From contig CM028129.1 in NCBI GenBank assembly GCA_016271365.2, positions 462,100,501 to 462,164,500 on the forward strand: a DNA stretch of 64,000 bases, in the 5' to 3' direction. Under the pieces are notes generated by a model, which saw only the letters and a list, made by a program, of their open reading frames with translations, searched no databases and was not told the DNA's origin. The position numbers and the translations under genes were made by a program. Positions 54,372 to 64,000 of this stretch are shown piece by piece. This DNA comes from Neoceratodus forsteri. Its lineage: Eukaryota; Chordata; Ceratodontiformes; Ceratodontidae. Positions within the stretch are counted from its first letter, which is position 1. Each line of letters starts with the position of its first letter.

Positions 54372-55411
54372 ATCCAGTGGGTGGGTCGACTATGGTGTGT
54401 GGCTGAGCAGGGGGTCCTGCTTCTGTTTTGCCAGGTAGCTGGTGATTTAGGCTGGTGCTCCCTTAGGCTTCCCATGGGGTATGCTAATAAGTTGACCTTG
54501 GCAGGGGCCTGTGGCATTGGCTGTGGGCTTGTGGTTTGGCCTTCCAGTGGATTTGTCAGGGCCCGCTCCAACCCCAGAGCAATTAAGATCTGTGGCGGAC
54601 TACCTAGGACTTGTCTTCTGCACATACGGTCAGACTATTTATATTTTCATTTACAATCTGGTAGAAGGCAGTGAGAGTGCCTTCCTTCGTTTTGTTTCTG
54701 GGATAGTAAGAGTGTACCATATTAACAAACGTACTTGGACATAATTTCAGTAATCCCTCCTTTAGTAGTGAGAGTACTTTGTGGTTTAGGGAAATTACTG
54801 TGATTTCCTTTTTATTTTTACCAGCCTCCTTTGGTGGTGTGAGGACCATAGGGGGCTGGAAATCTTTGAGTTTATATGCTATCTGACTGGTTCCAGAGCA
54901 TTGGGGAGGAGAGGTTTACTTGTGCAGTGCTGGAGATCTTCTGAACTATGTCCTGTATGTTGCGTGTCCATTATTTGTATTAAAGTTTGATATCTATTGA
55001 CAGCTGGGGATCATCCTTTTTTAAATGGAGATCTATGGGATTTATTTGTTTATTCTGATATTTTGATTTTGGGTTTCTTTCATTTTTTTTTGGACTTCAA
55101 AATTTTAAGTGATTATTGCTATTTTATGTTTATATGGTTTCAAGTCTTATAAGTTAAAGTTAGTGTATTGTTAATGGGGTTTTAGTTAAGTTGATCTGGG
55201 GTTATTTTTCCTTAGTTGCACCAGTCTGTAGGTCAGTTTAAGAGTTGAGATGTGCTAGAGGCCTACCCCCACAGTCGTGCACTATTCATCCTCTGCCCTT
55301 CATGCCCTCAACCCTTTTTTCCTCCTCCATTCGCTCTACAACTACCAGCACAGTCGGGCACTCGTATTGCTGGTAGGGGAGGTGAAGGGTGTGGGGTGGT
55401 GAACAGCGAAG
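54372..55411 (+). other. L2 5' region, ORF1 not identified
   Basis: G-rich start (gatccagtgggtgggtcgac). Overlapping frames 54354-54674 and 54511-54744 include GPAPTPEQLRSVADYLG but no recognised ORF1 domain. It may be 5' UTR and a decayed ORF1. Confidence 0.35.
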
Positions 55412-56436
55412 ATGAATGAGCAGGGCCACCACATCAGGGTCATGAGATCCAGGAGATGCCCTGGGGTGAAATGGAACCTGGAACGTGGTTCGTCTTGTCT
55501 GGTTTCCATACCCAAGGGCACCACCAATATTGGTGGGCAGGTGGCCTGGACTGCCCTGGAAGTCTGTCCAACTCAGGCAGTGTTATGCAATGCCAGGTCC
55601 ATCATAAATAAGACTGCAATTATTGCAGATTTTGTAGAAAGGGTGGCTCTGTCTTGCATTACTGAGACCTTACTGGATGAAAATTCTGGCCCCATTTTGG
55701 AAGCTATAACTCCAGCTGGGTACTCAGTGTTTCACCTCCCGAGATTGTATCACAGGGGGGTTTGCAATATGTTTTAAGACTGAACTTAACCTCATGAGTG
55801 TACCAGTTGAGGATGCTAAGTCAATCGAGTGTACTGTGGTAGCAGGTGTAGGCTGCAGGATCGTCCTCATCTACCGTCCACCCAGAGATGAGAAGAGATT
55901 CCTTCAGGATGTGGTGGATTTTGTCACCAACATGGCATTTGAATCACCGAGACTAATGGTTCTCTGTGATTTTAATGCCTGTATCGATGACGAACTCTCG
56001 CAGTTTGGACAGCACTTCCTCCAGCTGATGTCATCTCTGGGCCTTTCTCAGAGAGTTACCACTGCTACCCATAAACATGGTCACTCCCTTAACTTAGATT
56101 TTCTCCTGGGGATCAAGGCCTCTGATTTGGGGGTGGAACCAGTTGAATGGTCTGACCACTACACCGTGGGGTTTAGTTTTAGTGCCCCCCTTTGTAGGCC
56201 TACCCCTGTGGAGATGGTCAGGTATTGCCCTTTACGAGATGTTAGCTCTGATGGCCTGGTGGCGGTACTTGACCTGTCATCCTTTCCAGTGGCAAACAAT
56301 GACCCAGATGCCCTCAGTGGCCTATGATAGGGCCATCTCGGCAGCTCTGGCTCTCATTGCTCCTGTTATGTTCGCCCTCTCTCCTTCACCTCGGTCCCCA
56401 TGGTTTGATGGGACCTTGAGGAGATGCAGTGACTAG
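55412..56436 (+). pseudogene. L2 ORF2 AP-type endonuclease, broken
   Basis: Frame 55412-55777 has VLCNARSIINKTAIIADFVE (catalytic Asn) and CITETLLDE (catalytic Glu). After a frameshift near 55770 the frame 55794-56327 has GCRIVLIYRPPRDEKRFLQD, PRLMVLCDFNACID (GDFN block with Gly to Cys), HSLNLDFLLG and VEWSDHYTVGFSF (SDH motif). A second frameshift follows near 56300. This domain nicks the target DNA in LINE insertion. Confidence 0.88.
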
Positions 56437-56949
56437 GTTGAAGGTAAGAGCATTGCTGGTGGAGATCATCTCTTGATGCTGACCACCTTAGATTGATGGA
56501 GCATTATCAAGCCTATCAATCTGCAGTAACCCGTAAGAAGGCAGAGTTCCTGTCTGGGGAGATTGCAGCTGCTCAGAATTGACCAGCTCAGCTTTTTCAC
56601 ACCATGGACAGGAGATGCAACCCAGCTTGTCTACAGGTCCAAAGGGCTTTTACACAATGGGAGTCTGATGAACTTGCTCGATTCTTTTCTTACTAAGGTG
56701 GCTGACATCAGGGTGACTCCAACCAGCACACTCTAAGGATGTTGTTGTGGATCAGCATGAGGATGCCGCCTCCTCAATTTCCTGGAGTGCCTTTGACTGA
56801 CTGGAATTTGTGGATATCATGTGGATTGTCCAGGGTGCATGCCCTATGTGCTGTAGTTGGATCCAGGGCCAACTTCCCTGATTTTGGGTTGTATCAATTC
56901 TATTGGTCCAGTCCTAGCACGGATAGTCTGGTGCTCCTGAAACAGATGA
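56437..56949 (+). pseudogene. L2 ORF2 linker between endonuclease and RT, decayed
   Basis: Broken frames such as YQAYQSAVTRKKAEF and, near 56640, RAFTQWESDELARFF type sequence fit the linker of L2 ORF2. No long frame survives. Confidence 0.5.
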
Positions 56950-58290
56950 ATTTCTGAGCTCCCTTAAGGAGGCTATGGTAACACCACTCCTGAAGAAAGC
57001 TTCTTTGGACCCAGACTGCCATGCAAACTACAGCCCAATCTCTAATCTTCCCTTTCTAGGGAAGGGGATTGAGAAGGTAGTGGCTGTACAACTGGAGAAC
57101 CATTTGACCATCCATGATATCTATGAACCCCTCCAGTCCGGTTTTTGAAAAAGGCATAGTACTGAGACAGCGCTGGTTCGGGTGCTTAATGATCTCCTGA
57201 TGGCTATGGATCAGAGGAACTATTCCATTCTGGTCCTCCTTGATCTCTCATCAGCTTTTGACACTGTGGACCATGGGGTTCTGCTTGAGCATCTGAGGTT
57301 CATCTGTGGACTATTGGATGTAGTCCTCAGGTGGTTCACTTCTTACCTTACTGGAAGAACTCAGAGAGTGGTGTCTGGGGTTTATTCCTGGGACCCAGTT
57401 TCTTTGTCCTGTGGGGTTCCTCAGGGCTTGGTATTGTCTCAATGTTGTTCTAGTGTATATGCTGCCCCTCAGAGAGATTGTAAGAAGGTATAGGCTGAGG
57501 TTTCACTGCTATGCTGATGATACCCAGCTCTACCTTTCTTTGCACCCAATCAGGATGGAGCTATCTCAGTCTTCAATAACTGCCTTAGTGAAATTCAGGG
57601 TGGATGGATTCAAGTTGGTTGAAGTTGAACTCGGAAAGACGGAGGTGTTGTTAGTGGACTCAGTGCACTGGATAGGGGGGGGAGCTGGCTCACCCTCAGG
57701 ACTTTATCTTGGGGTGTTTCTCCTGACCTCTGAATGGGTGTGTAACCTAGGGTAATACTTGATGACAGTTTGACTATGCATTTGCAGGTCTCTGCTGTCA
57801 TCAAGTTCACATTCTACCATCTCAGGAATATCTCCAGGATTAGGCACCTTGTTCCTTCCAGCGATCTCCCTACTCTGATCAATGCCTTTCTGTCCTTGTG
57901 TCTGGACTACTGCAACTCCCTTTACCTAGGGTTTCCTGGGGTTGAAATCTGCCACTTGCAGCTAGTGCAGAATGCAGCAGTCTGGTTTTGACTGGTACTT
58001 CTCGATCCAACCATATTTCACTGGTGTTGTGCAGACTGCATTGGCTATCAGTACAGTGGCGATCACCTTTAAAGTCGGTCTTCTGACTTACAAAGCCCTA
58101 CATGGACTTGGCCCTGACTGCCTGAAAGAGCTCCTGGTCCCCTACTGCCTAGGTGATCACTCTACTCAGTTGGCAGGGGTTGCTAGAGATCCTGAGGGTG
58201 TCCTTGAAACCTTCTGGGGCTCGACATTTATGTACTCGGCCCCAACCCTCTGGAATTCTCTACCCCACAAGATGAGGAGTGCGTGACCAT
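56950..58290 (+). pseudogene. L2 ORF2 reverse transcriptase and C-terminal region, broken
   Basis: Starts LKKASLDPDCHANYSPISNL, then a stop after PLQSGF, then the frame 57182-57493 with ILVLLDLSSAFDTVDHGVLL (first catalytic Asp) and SLSCGVPQG. After another frameshift the frame 57411-57755 has FHCYADDTQLYLSL (YADD catalytic motif). The C-terminal part has LDYCNSLYLGFPGVEICHLQ and LTYKALHGLGPDCLKELLVP, also found in the truncated copy at 32585. Several frameshifts and stops; inactive. Confidence 0.9.
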
Positions 58291-58478
58291 GGAAGGGTTT
58301 AAAAGGCCCTAAAACATATCTGTGGACCCAAGTATTTGGTGTCTGATCGTATTTATTTGATTAATTGTTTTTACTGTAATGATTAGAATTTCTATCTATG
58401 TATTTTGTACAGCGCCTTGATTTTTGAAAGGCGCTATAAAAATAAAGTTTTATTATTATTATTATTTATTTATTTATC

Positions 58479-58689
58479 TTTTGTTATAATTTAGCAGATG
58501 ACATTTTCTTCATAACCAGATTTTATTTGGAAAGAAGTAAAGAGAATCTAATTATTGTATTCAGAAACATAACATCATACATGTGGAACACTACGGTGCA
58601 CACATATAAAAGGCAAAGTTTGTTGATGAAAAAAGTATCAATTTCTTTTGAAAAAGATAGAAAAATATATTCAGTTTCTCATTGACATA
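58479..58689 (+). repeat. Large inverted repeat, left arm, middle segment
   Basis: Reverse-complement match to 63150-63360: cttcataaccagattttatt, aaagagaatctaattattgt, aacatcatac, aaaggcaaagtttgttgatg, agtttctcattga. Interrupted by Tc1 at 58690; the last piece is 60291-60330. Confidence 0.85.
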
Positions 58690-60290
58690 CAGTGGCGTGA
58701 AAAAGTATTTGCCCCCTTCCTGATTTTCTCTATTATTGCATATTTGTCACACTGGATGTTTTCAGGTCTTTAGAGAAAATGTAATATTAGATAAAGGGAA
58801 CCTGAGTGAACAAATAACACTTGTTTTTTTTTTTAATTTCACTTATTTAATGAAAAAAAGTTAACCAACACCAACTGGCACTGTGTGAAAAAGTAATTGC
58901 CCCCTTACACTTAATAACTGGTTATGCCACATTTAGCTGCAATGACTGCAACCAAACACTTCCTATAATTCAATATCAGTCTTTCACATCGCTGTGGAGG
59001 ACTTTTAACCCACTCTTCCTCGCAGAACTGCTTTAATTCAGTAACATTTGGTAGGTTTTCGAGCATGAACTGCTCGTTTCAGGTCCTGCCACAGCATCTC
59101 TATTAGGTTTCAGTCTGGACTTTGACTAGGCCACTCCAAAACTTTAATTTTACTTCTTTTTAGCCATTCTGATGTGGACTTGCTTTTGTGTTTTGGATCA
59201 TTGTCTTGCTGCATGACCCAACTACGCTTCAGCTTCAGCTGACGGAAGGATGACTGGACATTCTCCTTAAGAATTTTCTGGTACAGAGCAGAATTCATGG
59301 TTCCTTTAATTATGGCAAGTCATCCAGGTCCTTAGGCAAAAGCATCCCCACACATCACACTACCACCACCATGTTTGACTGTTGGTATGGTGTTCTTACT
59401 GTGGAATGCTGTGTTTGCTCGTGAGACATTATGGGATCCATGTTGTCCAAAAGTTCCACTTTGGACTCATCTGTCCATAGAACATTTTCCCAAAAGGCTT
59501 GTGGATCATCCAGGTGCTTCTTGGCAAATGAGAGATGAGCATTTATGTTCTTCTTGGTTAGCAGTGGTTTCACGCTTACTACTCTCACATGAAGCCCATT
59601 TTGCCCAGTCTCTTTCTGATTGTGGAGTCATGAACACTGACCTTAGCTGAGGCAAGAGTAGCCTGCAGTTCTTTGGATGTTGTTTTAGGATCCTTTGAGA
59701 CTTCTTGGATGATTTTACACTGTGCCCTTGGAGTAATTTTGGCAGGCCGCCACTCCTGGAAGGTTCACTACTGTTCCAAGTGTTCTCCATTTGGAGATTA
59801 TGGCTCTCACTGTGGTTCGATGGAGTCCCAGAGCCTTAGAAATAGTTTTGTAACCCTTCCAGACTGACAGAGGGCAACAAATTTTTTCTGATCTTTTCAG
59901 GAACTTCCTTTGATCATGGCATAATGTGCTTGTTGAATCTTTGTGCTGGCAACATGACTCTGATGGTAAGGGCCAAAATAAGTGAGGTTTATATTGAGCA
60001 GGGCTGGCTGTAATCAAGCCTGGCTGTGTTCAATCAGCTGACTCTAATTATCCCTTTAATTGGGTTGATTTAACTAGGGGGCAATTACTTTTTCACACAG
60101 TGCCAGTTGGTGTTGGTTAACTTTTTTCATTAAATAAATGAAATAAGTAAAAAAAAAAAGTGTTATTTGTTCACTCAGGTTCCCTTTATCTAATATTATA
60201 TTTTGTCTAAAGACCTGAAAACATCCAGTGTGACAAATATGCAATAATAGAGAAAATCAGGAAGGGGGCAAATACTTTTTCACGCCATTG
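58690..60290 (-). mobile_element. Tc1/mariner transposon, complete ends, inactive (1601 bp)
   Basis: Long terminal inverted repeats of roughly 220 bp with the IR/DR layout. The outer repeat is cagtggcgtgaaaaagtatt then tgcccccttcctgattttct, and the inner direct repeat is cactgtgtgaaaaagtaatt then gccccc. Ends are flanked by TA (58688-58689 and 60291-60292), the Tc1/mariner target. The interior holds a frameshifted transposase on the minus strand. Removing the element and one TA rejoins the inverted repeat arm cleanly. This family is widespread in fish and amphibians. Confidence 0.95.
59110..59940 (-). pseudogene. Tc1 transposase, frameshifted
   Basis: The paired-type DNA-binding domain appears as GYKTISKALGLHRTTVRAII then SKWRTLGTVVNLP (60017-59715 frame). 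The catalytic domain is split. Frame 59588-59355 has KPLLTKKNINAHLSFAKKHL and WENVLWTDESKVEL (first catalytic Asp). Frame 59298-59110 has [15 protein letters not shown] (second Asp) and ends SQSPD, before the NPIE motif (third acidic residue) lost to a stop or shift. At least three frameshifts separate the pieces, so no active enzyme can be made. Family length is about 340 residues. Confidence 0.92.
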
Positions 60291-60330
60291 TACATTGGGC
60301 TCTTAAATAGCTGGCAGTTTCTGAGATCAT
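60291..60330 (+). repeat. Large inverted repeat, left arm, inner segment
   Basis: tacattgggctcttaaatag, ctggcagttt matches the reverse complement of 63120-63145 (cactgggctcttaataagca). Similarity fades inward from here. Confidence 0.65.
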
Positions 60331-60488
60331 AATATCGCATTCCACTGAATTCTTTTTATGTTTGCTTGCGCGCATGCGCAAGGAACTTTTTGGGAGAGTA
60401 GCACACTTTGGAGGTGTGCCTCTCCCTTGCAATCCACTGCTCTGCTGAGCAGGCATGGTGGTCCTGCACCAATGTGTGCGGGAGCTGT

Positions 60489-60534
60489 GTATGACAGCGG
60501 TGGTCTTCGCTTCAGAAAACCACCGCTGTCATAC
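60489..60534. repeat. Perfect 16-bp hairpin in the X leader (copy 3)
   Basis: gtatgacagcggtggt (60489-60504) and accaccgctgtcatac (60519-60534) pair perfectly across a 14-bp loop. Confidence 0.9.
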
Positions 60535-60939
60535 AAACACCATCACCCGCCCCCCTGCATCACGCCCCCAAAGCTTTTGGTGCCATGCTGGAGCCCACCC
60601 CAGCGTGGCAAATGTCCCGCATTGTTTGCCGACAGGGGTGCCCAATCCCCCGTCAGCTCCTTGGCCCACCCAGCCATCCTTCTGCCATGCTGGGAGCTCA
60701 TCCCAGCGTGGCATACGTCCCACTTAGTCTTTTTTTTAAACCTGTAAATCAAAAACGGTCCCACGGCACTTCTCCCAGTCCCCCCTCCAACAACCCACAC
60801 CCACCCACTGCGCTCCCAGCCTCCCCACACCCCCCTCACCCCATACTTACCTCTGGAGCTCGGTGCGATGATCTTCGGTGGACCTGGAACACGTCTGCAC
60901 TCTTCAAAGCCGACCGAGGAAATGCCAGTAAGCTGTATA

Positions 60940-62850
60940 ATGGGCTAGATAGGGGGTTTTCAACTTTATTGCATATCTCAGGCATTTTTTGGAATTTTTG
61001 CACCAAATTTTCAAAATGGGGTTTTTGGGACCTTCTCATGAATGATGTCACTGTCATGGCATTATTGGGCCCGAGGTGATTTTGCAGTCACTGCACAGTC
61101 ACTGCGTAAATCACTTGCCGGCCTGGTATGCATGACAGTGACATCATTCATGAAATGGTCTAAAAACCCATGTTGAGGTTTGGTGAAAACCTAAAAAAAA
61201 CTGTTTCTGGCGTCGTTCGCAGTTCTACACAGGCTCGTAAGTTCATGAATTTTCAATATTTTCCTCCAGATTTTCAACATTACAATTTTACCACACCTCC
61301 TTATGAGCAGTACAGCTGTCATTTTCACATCCTGCTCAAAATGTGCTTCCGCCCATGTAGTGCACAATGGCGCAGTCGATTGTCGAAATCAATGTATGGG
61401 ACACATTAAGAAAATCATGGTGACACTGTTCATTAGCAGAGGTCTTAAAATGGCTATGTTGAAAATTTGGTGAAAAAATTCTAAAAATGACTGTTTTACA
61501 GTGTGCGTTGCATTCGTTGCAGCACCTTATCGCTTATTGCAATTTTCAATATTTGCACTCCAGATTTTCAACATTGCCATTTTACCAATAATCTCCTCAT
61601 GAGCAGTACAGCTGTCGGCTTTTTCACATCCTGCCCAAAACGTGTTTCCGCCCATGGCGCATAATGGCGCAGTCGGTGCGCGAACTCAATGTATGGGACA
61701 CATTAAGAAAATCACAGTGTCACTGTTCATGAGCAGAGATCTTACAATGGCTATGTTGAAAATTTGGTGAAAAAATTCCTACAAATAACTGTTTTACAAG
61801 TGTGCGTTGTGCAGTTCCTATGCACGCTCATAAGTTTGCAAATTTTCAATATTTTCACTCCAGATTTTCAACATTGCCATTTTACCACACCTCCTCATGA
61901 GCAGTACAGCTGTCATTTTTCACATCATGCCCAAAATGTGTTTCCACCCATGTAGCGCACAATGGCGCAGTCGGTGTGCGAACTCAATGTATGGGACACA
62001 TTAAGAAAATCACAGTGACACCGTTCATGAGCAGATGTCTTAAAATGGCTGTGTTGAAAATTTGGTGACAGAATTCCTAAAAATGACTGTTTTACGAGTG
62101 TTCATTGCGCAGTTCCTATGCACGCTCGTAAGTTTGCGAATTTTCAATATTTTCACTCCAGATTTTCAACATTGACATTTTACCACACCTCATCAGCAGC
62201 GCAGCTGTCATTTTTCACATCTTGCCCAAAATGTGTTTCTGCCCATGTAGCGCACAATGGCACAGTCGCTGTGCGAACTCGGTGTATGGGACACATTAAG
62301 AAAATCACAGTATCACTGTTCATGAGCAGAGATCTTAAATGGCATGTTGAAAATTTGGTGAACAAATTCCTAAATAACTGTTTCACGACCGTGCATTGTG
62401 CAGTTCCTCACGCGCGCTCGTGGTTCTTGTTCAATATTTTCACTCCAGATTTTCAACATTGCCATTTACCACACCTCCTTATGAGCAGTACAGCTGTCAT
62501 TTTTCATATCCTTCCCAAAACGTTCCGCCCATGTAGTGCACAATGGCGCAGTCGGTGTGCAAAATCAATGTATGAGACACAGTAAGACAATCACAGTGAC
62601 ACTGTTCATTAACAGAGGTTTTAAAATGGCAATGTTGAAAATTTGGTGAAAAAATTCCTAACAATGACTGTTTTATGAGCGTGTGTTGCACAGTTCCCAC
62701 GCACGCTCGTAGGTTTGCGAATTTTCAATATTTCCACTCCAGATTTTCAACATTGCCATTTTACCACACTTCCTTATGAGCAGTACAGCTGTCATTTTTC
62801 ACATCCTGCCCAAAACGTGTTTCCGCCTATGTAGCGCACAATGGGGGTAA
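60940..62850 (-). repeat. 295-bp tandem array, about 6 units (X copy 3)
   Basis: The marker gagcagtacagctgtc ends near 61320, 61616, 61914, 62209, 62498 and 62792, spacings 296, 298, 295, 289 and 294. Each unit has ttttcacatcctgcccaaaa, cgtgtttccgcccatgtag, gcgcacaatggcgcagtcgg, gtatgggacacattaagaaa, atcacagtgacactgttcat, ttgaaaatttggtgaaaaaa and ttttcaatattttcactcca. It is the reverse complement of the units at 20446, 26500 and 40875. A partial diverged unit lies at 60940-61130. Confidence 0.93.
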
Positions 62851-63119
62851 CAAAAAGGTTATGCTGAAAATTTATTGTGCAAATACCAGCAATCGCACAG
62901 GGCATTAGGGTAAAGCACCATACGTGCCCAACACCACTGCAAATTCCTGCAAGCGAACGTTCGGCATTGACAAATGCTTGTTTACTAGTAGTATGAAAAG
63001 CAAAGGTAAACATCCACTTGTTTCACTACACTAACAAATATTGTATTATAAAAGTAGAAAGTAATTACTAACACATCAAAATGCAAGAAATTACAAAGTC
63101 AGTTTTCTACTTATTAGAA

Positions 63120-63680
63120 GTAAACACCTGCTTATTAAGAGCCCAGTGTCTTTCAATGAGAAACTAAATATATTTTTCTTTTTAAAAAGAAATTGATACT
63201 TATTTCATCAACAAACGTTGCCTTTTATATGTTTGCACTATAGAGCTCCATCTGTATGATGTTACATTTTTGAATACAATAATTAGATTCTCTTTACATT
63301 TTTCCAAGTAAAATCTGGTTATGAAGAAACTGTCACCTGCTAAATTGTAATAAAAGATCATATGTTATTAAAAATCACATATTTCTATTAAATATATAAT
63401 ATTTTGGTGGCAGGAATGTTATTTCTCCATAAAAATCTGAAAACAGATTTGTAGTTTTCCATTGGGATACACTGGCAGCCTTGCTAGTAAGGATTTTATG
63501 ACATCATCACACAGGGATTCTATTGGACTCTTTTTTTCACTAGAAGTTGGCATAATACAAATATAAAGATTGAAAAGTACATAAATAAATAAAAGCAAAC
63601 TGGATGATTGCAGAAGGATTTAAAGGCCCTAAACCTTCATTTTTTAAGATATGTACCCTTACTAAGTGCCTGCTCTTTAA
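63120..63680 (-). repeat. Large inverted repeat, right arm (uninterrupted)
   Basis: Collinear inverted match to the three left-arm pieces, with no insertion. It contains gaatacaataattagattct, cataaaaatctgaaaacaga and aaaccttcattttttaagat. It serves as the template for placing the L2 and Tc1 boundaries in the left arm. Confidence 0.85.
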
Positions 63681-64000
63681 CTTAAATAAGTGTAAAATAA
63701 AATCTTGATCAGATTCAAAAGCAAGAGTTGCCAATATCATGGATTTAAGAGAAGTGTCTTTCTTTTTAACTCTGAATGCTTTCCCAAGTAAAGGAAGGTT
63801 ATATGGGGCAAGTAAAGTAGAAATAGACACATCTTTACTTATTTTTATGTTTGCTTATGCGCATGTACAGAAACATAGTGCCATCGTCCGAGTTTTCGGG
63901 TGTGGCACCCATCTTCAATTCAGTCAGTGTGTTTGCAGGTGCAGCCGCAGTTCTTCAATGAATGCTGCAGCTGTCTATAACAGCAGTTGAAATGCAGTGC
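63681..64000. other. Flank with a possible further X terminus
   Basis: tttttatgtttgcttatgcg then catgtacag at 63844 resembles the X terminus at 60353. The following sequence is GC-richer and runs off the window. The upstream 63681-63840 stretch has no coding domain I can defend. Confidence 0.4.

Larger units (their letters stand above)
54372..58478 (+). mobile_element. L2 LINE, ~4.1 kb, nearly full length
   Basis: Both boundaries come from the point where the inverted repeat arm is broken. The element has a 5' region of about 1 kb with no clear ORF1 domain, ORF2 with endonuclease (55412-56330) and RT (56950-57760), a C-terminal part to 58286, and a 3' end ttgtacagcgccttgatttt, tgaaaggcgctataaaaata with an attattatt tail to 58478. 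It is the longest LINE here. ORF2 is broken by several frameshifts. Confidence 0.85.
60353..63010 (+). mobile_element. Family X copy 3 (internally deleted)
   Basis: The 5' terminus tttttatgtttgcttgcgcg then catgcgcaaggaac matches (inverted) 27832-27866. It has the GC-rich leader, an internal hairpin at 60489-60534, the leader blocks ttacctctggagctcggtgc and tcggtggacctgga (the reverse of ggaggtaagt ...), a partial and then six 295-bp units, and a 3' terminal block tgcaagcgaacgttcggcat then tgacaaatgcttgtttact (62952-62990), which matches the reverse complement of 17276-17315 in copy 1. The 141-bp monomers and the esterase ORF are absent. It lies between the arms of the large inverted repeat. 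Confidence 0.7.

Noticed and set aside
61130..62850. Regular array considered as a CRISPR
   Set aside because: No short identical repeats with unique spacers; the whole 295-bp unit repeats and the host is eukaryotic.

Overview
The window is eukaryotic, almost certainly vertebrate nuclear DNA, and nearly all of the recognisable content is transposable elements and simple or tandem repeats. I found no intact host protein-coding gene, no rRNA or functional tRNA gene, and nothing prokaryotic. The mix is typical of a large, repeat-rich vertebrate genome outside mammals and birds, such as an amphibian, lungfish or other basal lineage: CR1, L2 and Tx1/L1-clade LINEs, a tRNA-headed SINE with a MIR/CORE-like body, hAT-like and Tc1 DNA transposons, and several foldback/MITE elements. 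The species cannot be fixed from the sequence.

Layout. 0.4-5.5 kb: a degenerate GC-rich minisatellite split by a 2.43-kb hAT-like insertion with an exact 8-bp target duplication. 6.4-7.2 kb: a BED-finger/coiled-coil reading frame, probably transposon-derived. 7.6-11.7 kb: two foldback elements, a 150-bp tandem repeat split by a SINE, and a 70-bp minisatellite. 11.7-13.2 kb: a hAT transposase C-terminus joined to an L2 fragment. 13.45-16.7 kb: a CR1 (minus strand) with ORF1 (zinc finger plus SGNH esterase) and a deleted ORF2.

16.7-27.9 kb, 36.7-41.15 kb and 60.35-63.0 kb hold three copies of one composite repeat family (called X here). Read 5'->3' it has a terminal motif, a GC-rich leader with donor- and acceptor-like sites, 295-bp tandem units, 141-bp tandem monomers, a reading frame for a zinc finger, coiled coil and SGNH-type esterase, and a 3' tail. 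Copy 1 is split by a 5.76-kb hAT-like element (20741-26499) that itself contains a long foldback element. Copy 2 is cut by CR1 and lies upstream of a Tx1-clade LINE 5' half (33.4-37.2 kb). Copy 3 lacks the monomers and reading frame but has six 295-bp units.

41.15-45.5 kb: three more CR1 fragments, two of them tail to tail. 45.5-53.8 kb: mostly unrecognised AT-rich sequence with SINEs, degenerate minisatellites and an L2 3' end. 53.8-63.7 kb: a large inverted repeat interrupted by a ~4.1-kb L2 LINE and a complete but inactive Tc1 element, with X copy 3 in its centre.

The elements do not act together as a pathway. Their nesting gives an insertion order: X before the 5.76-kb hAT and before CR1; the inverted repeat before L2 and Tc1; tandem repeats before SINEs. 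The most interesting item is family X, an esterase-encoding element with two kinds of tandem array upstream of its reading frame and no visible reverse transcriptase or transposase.
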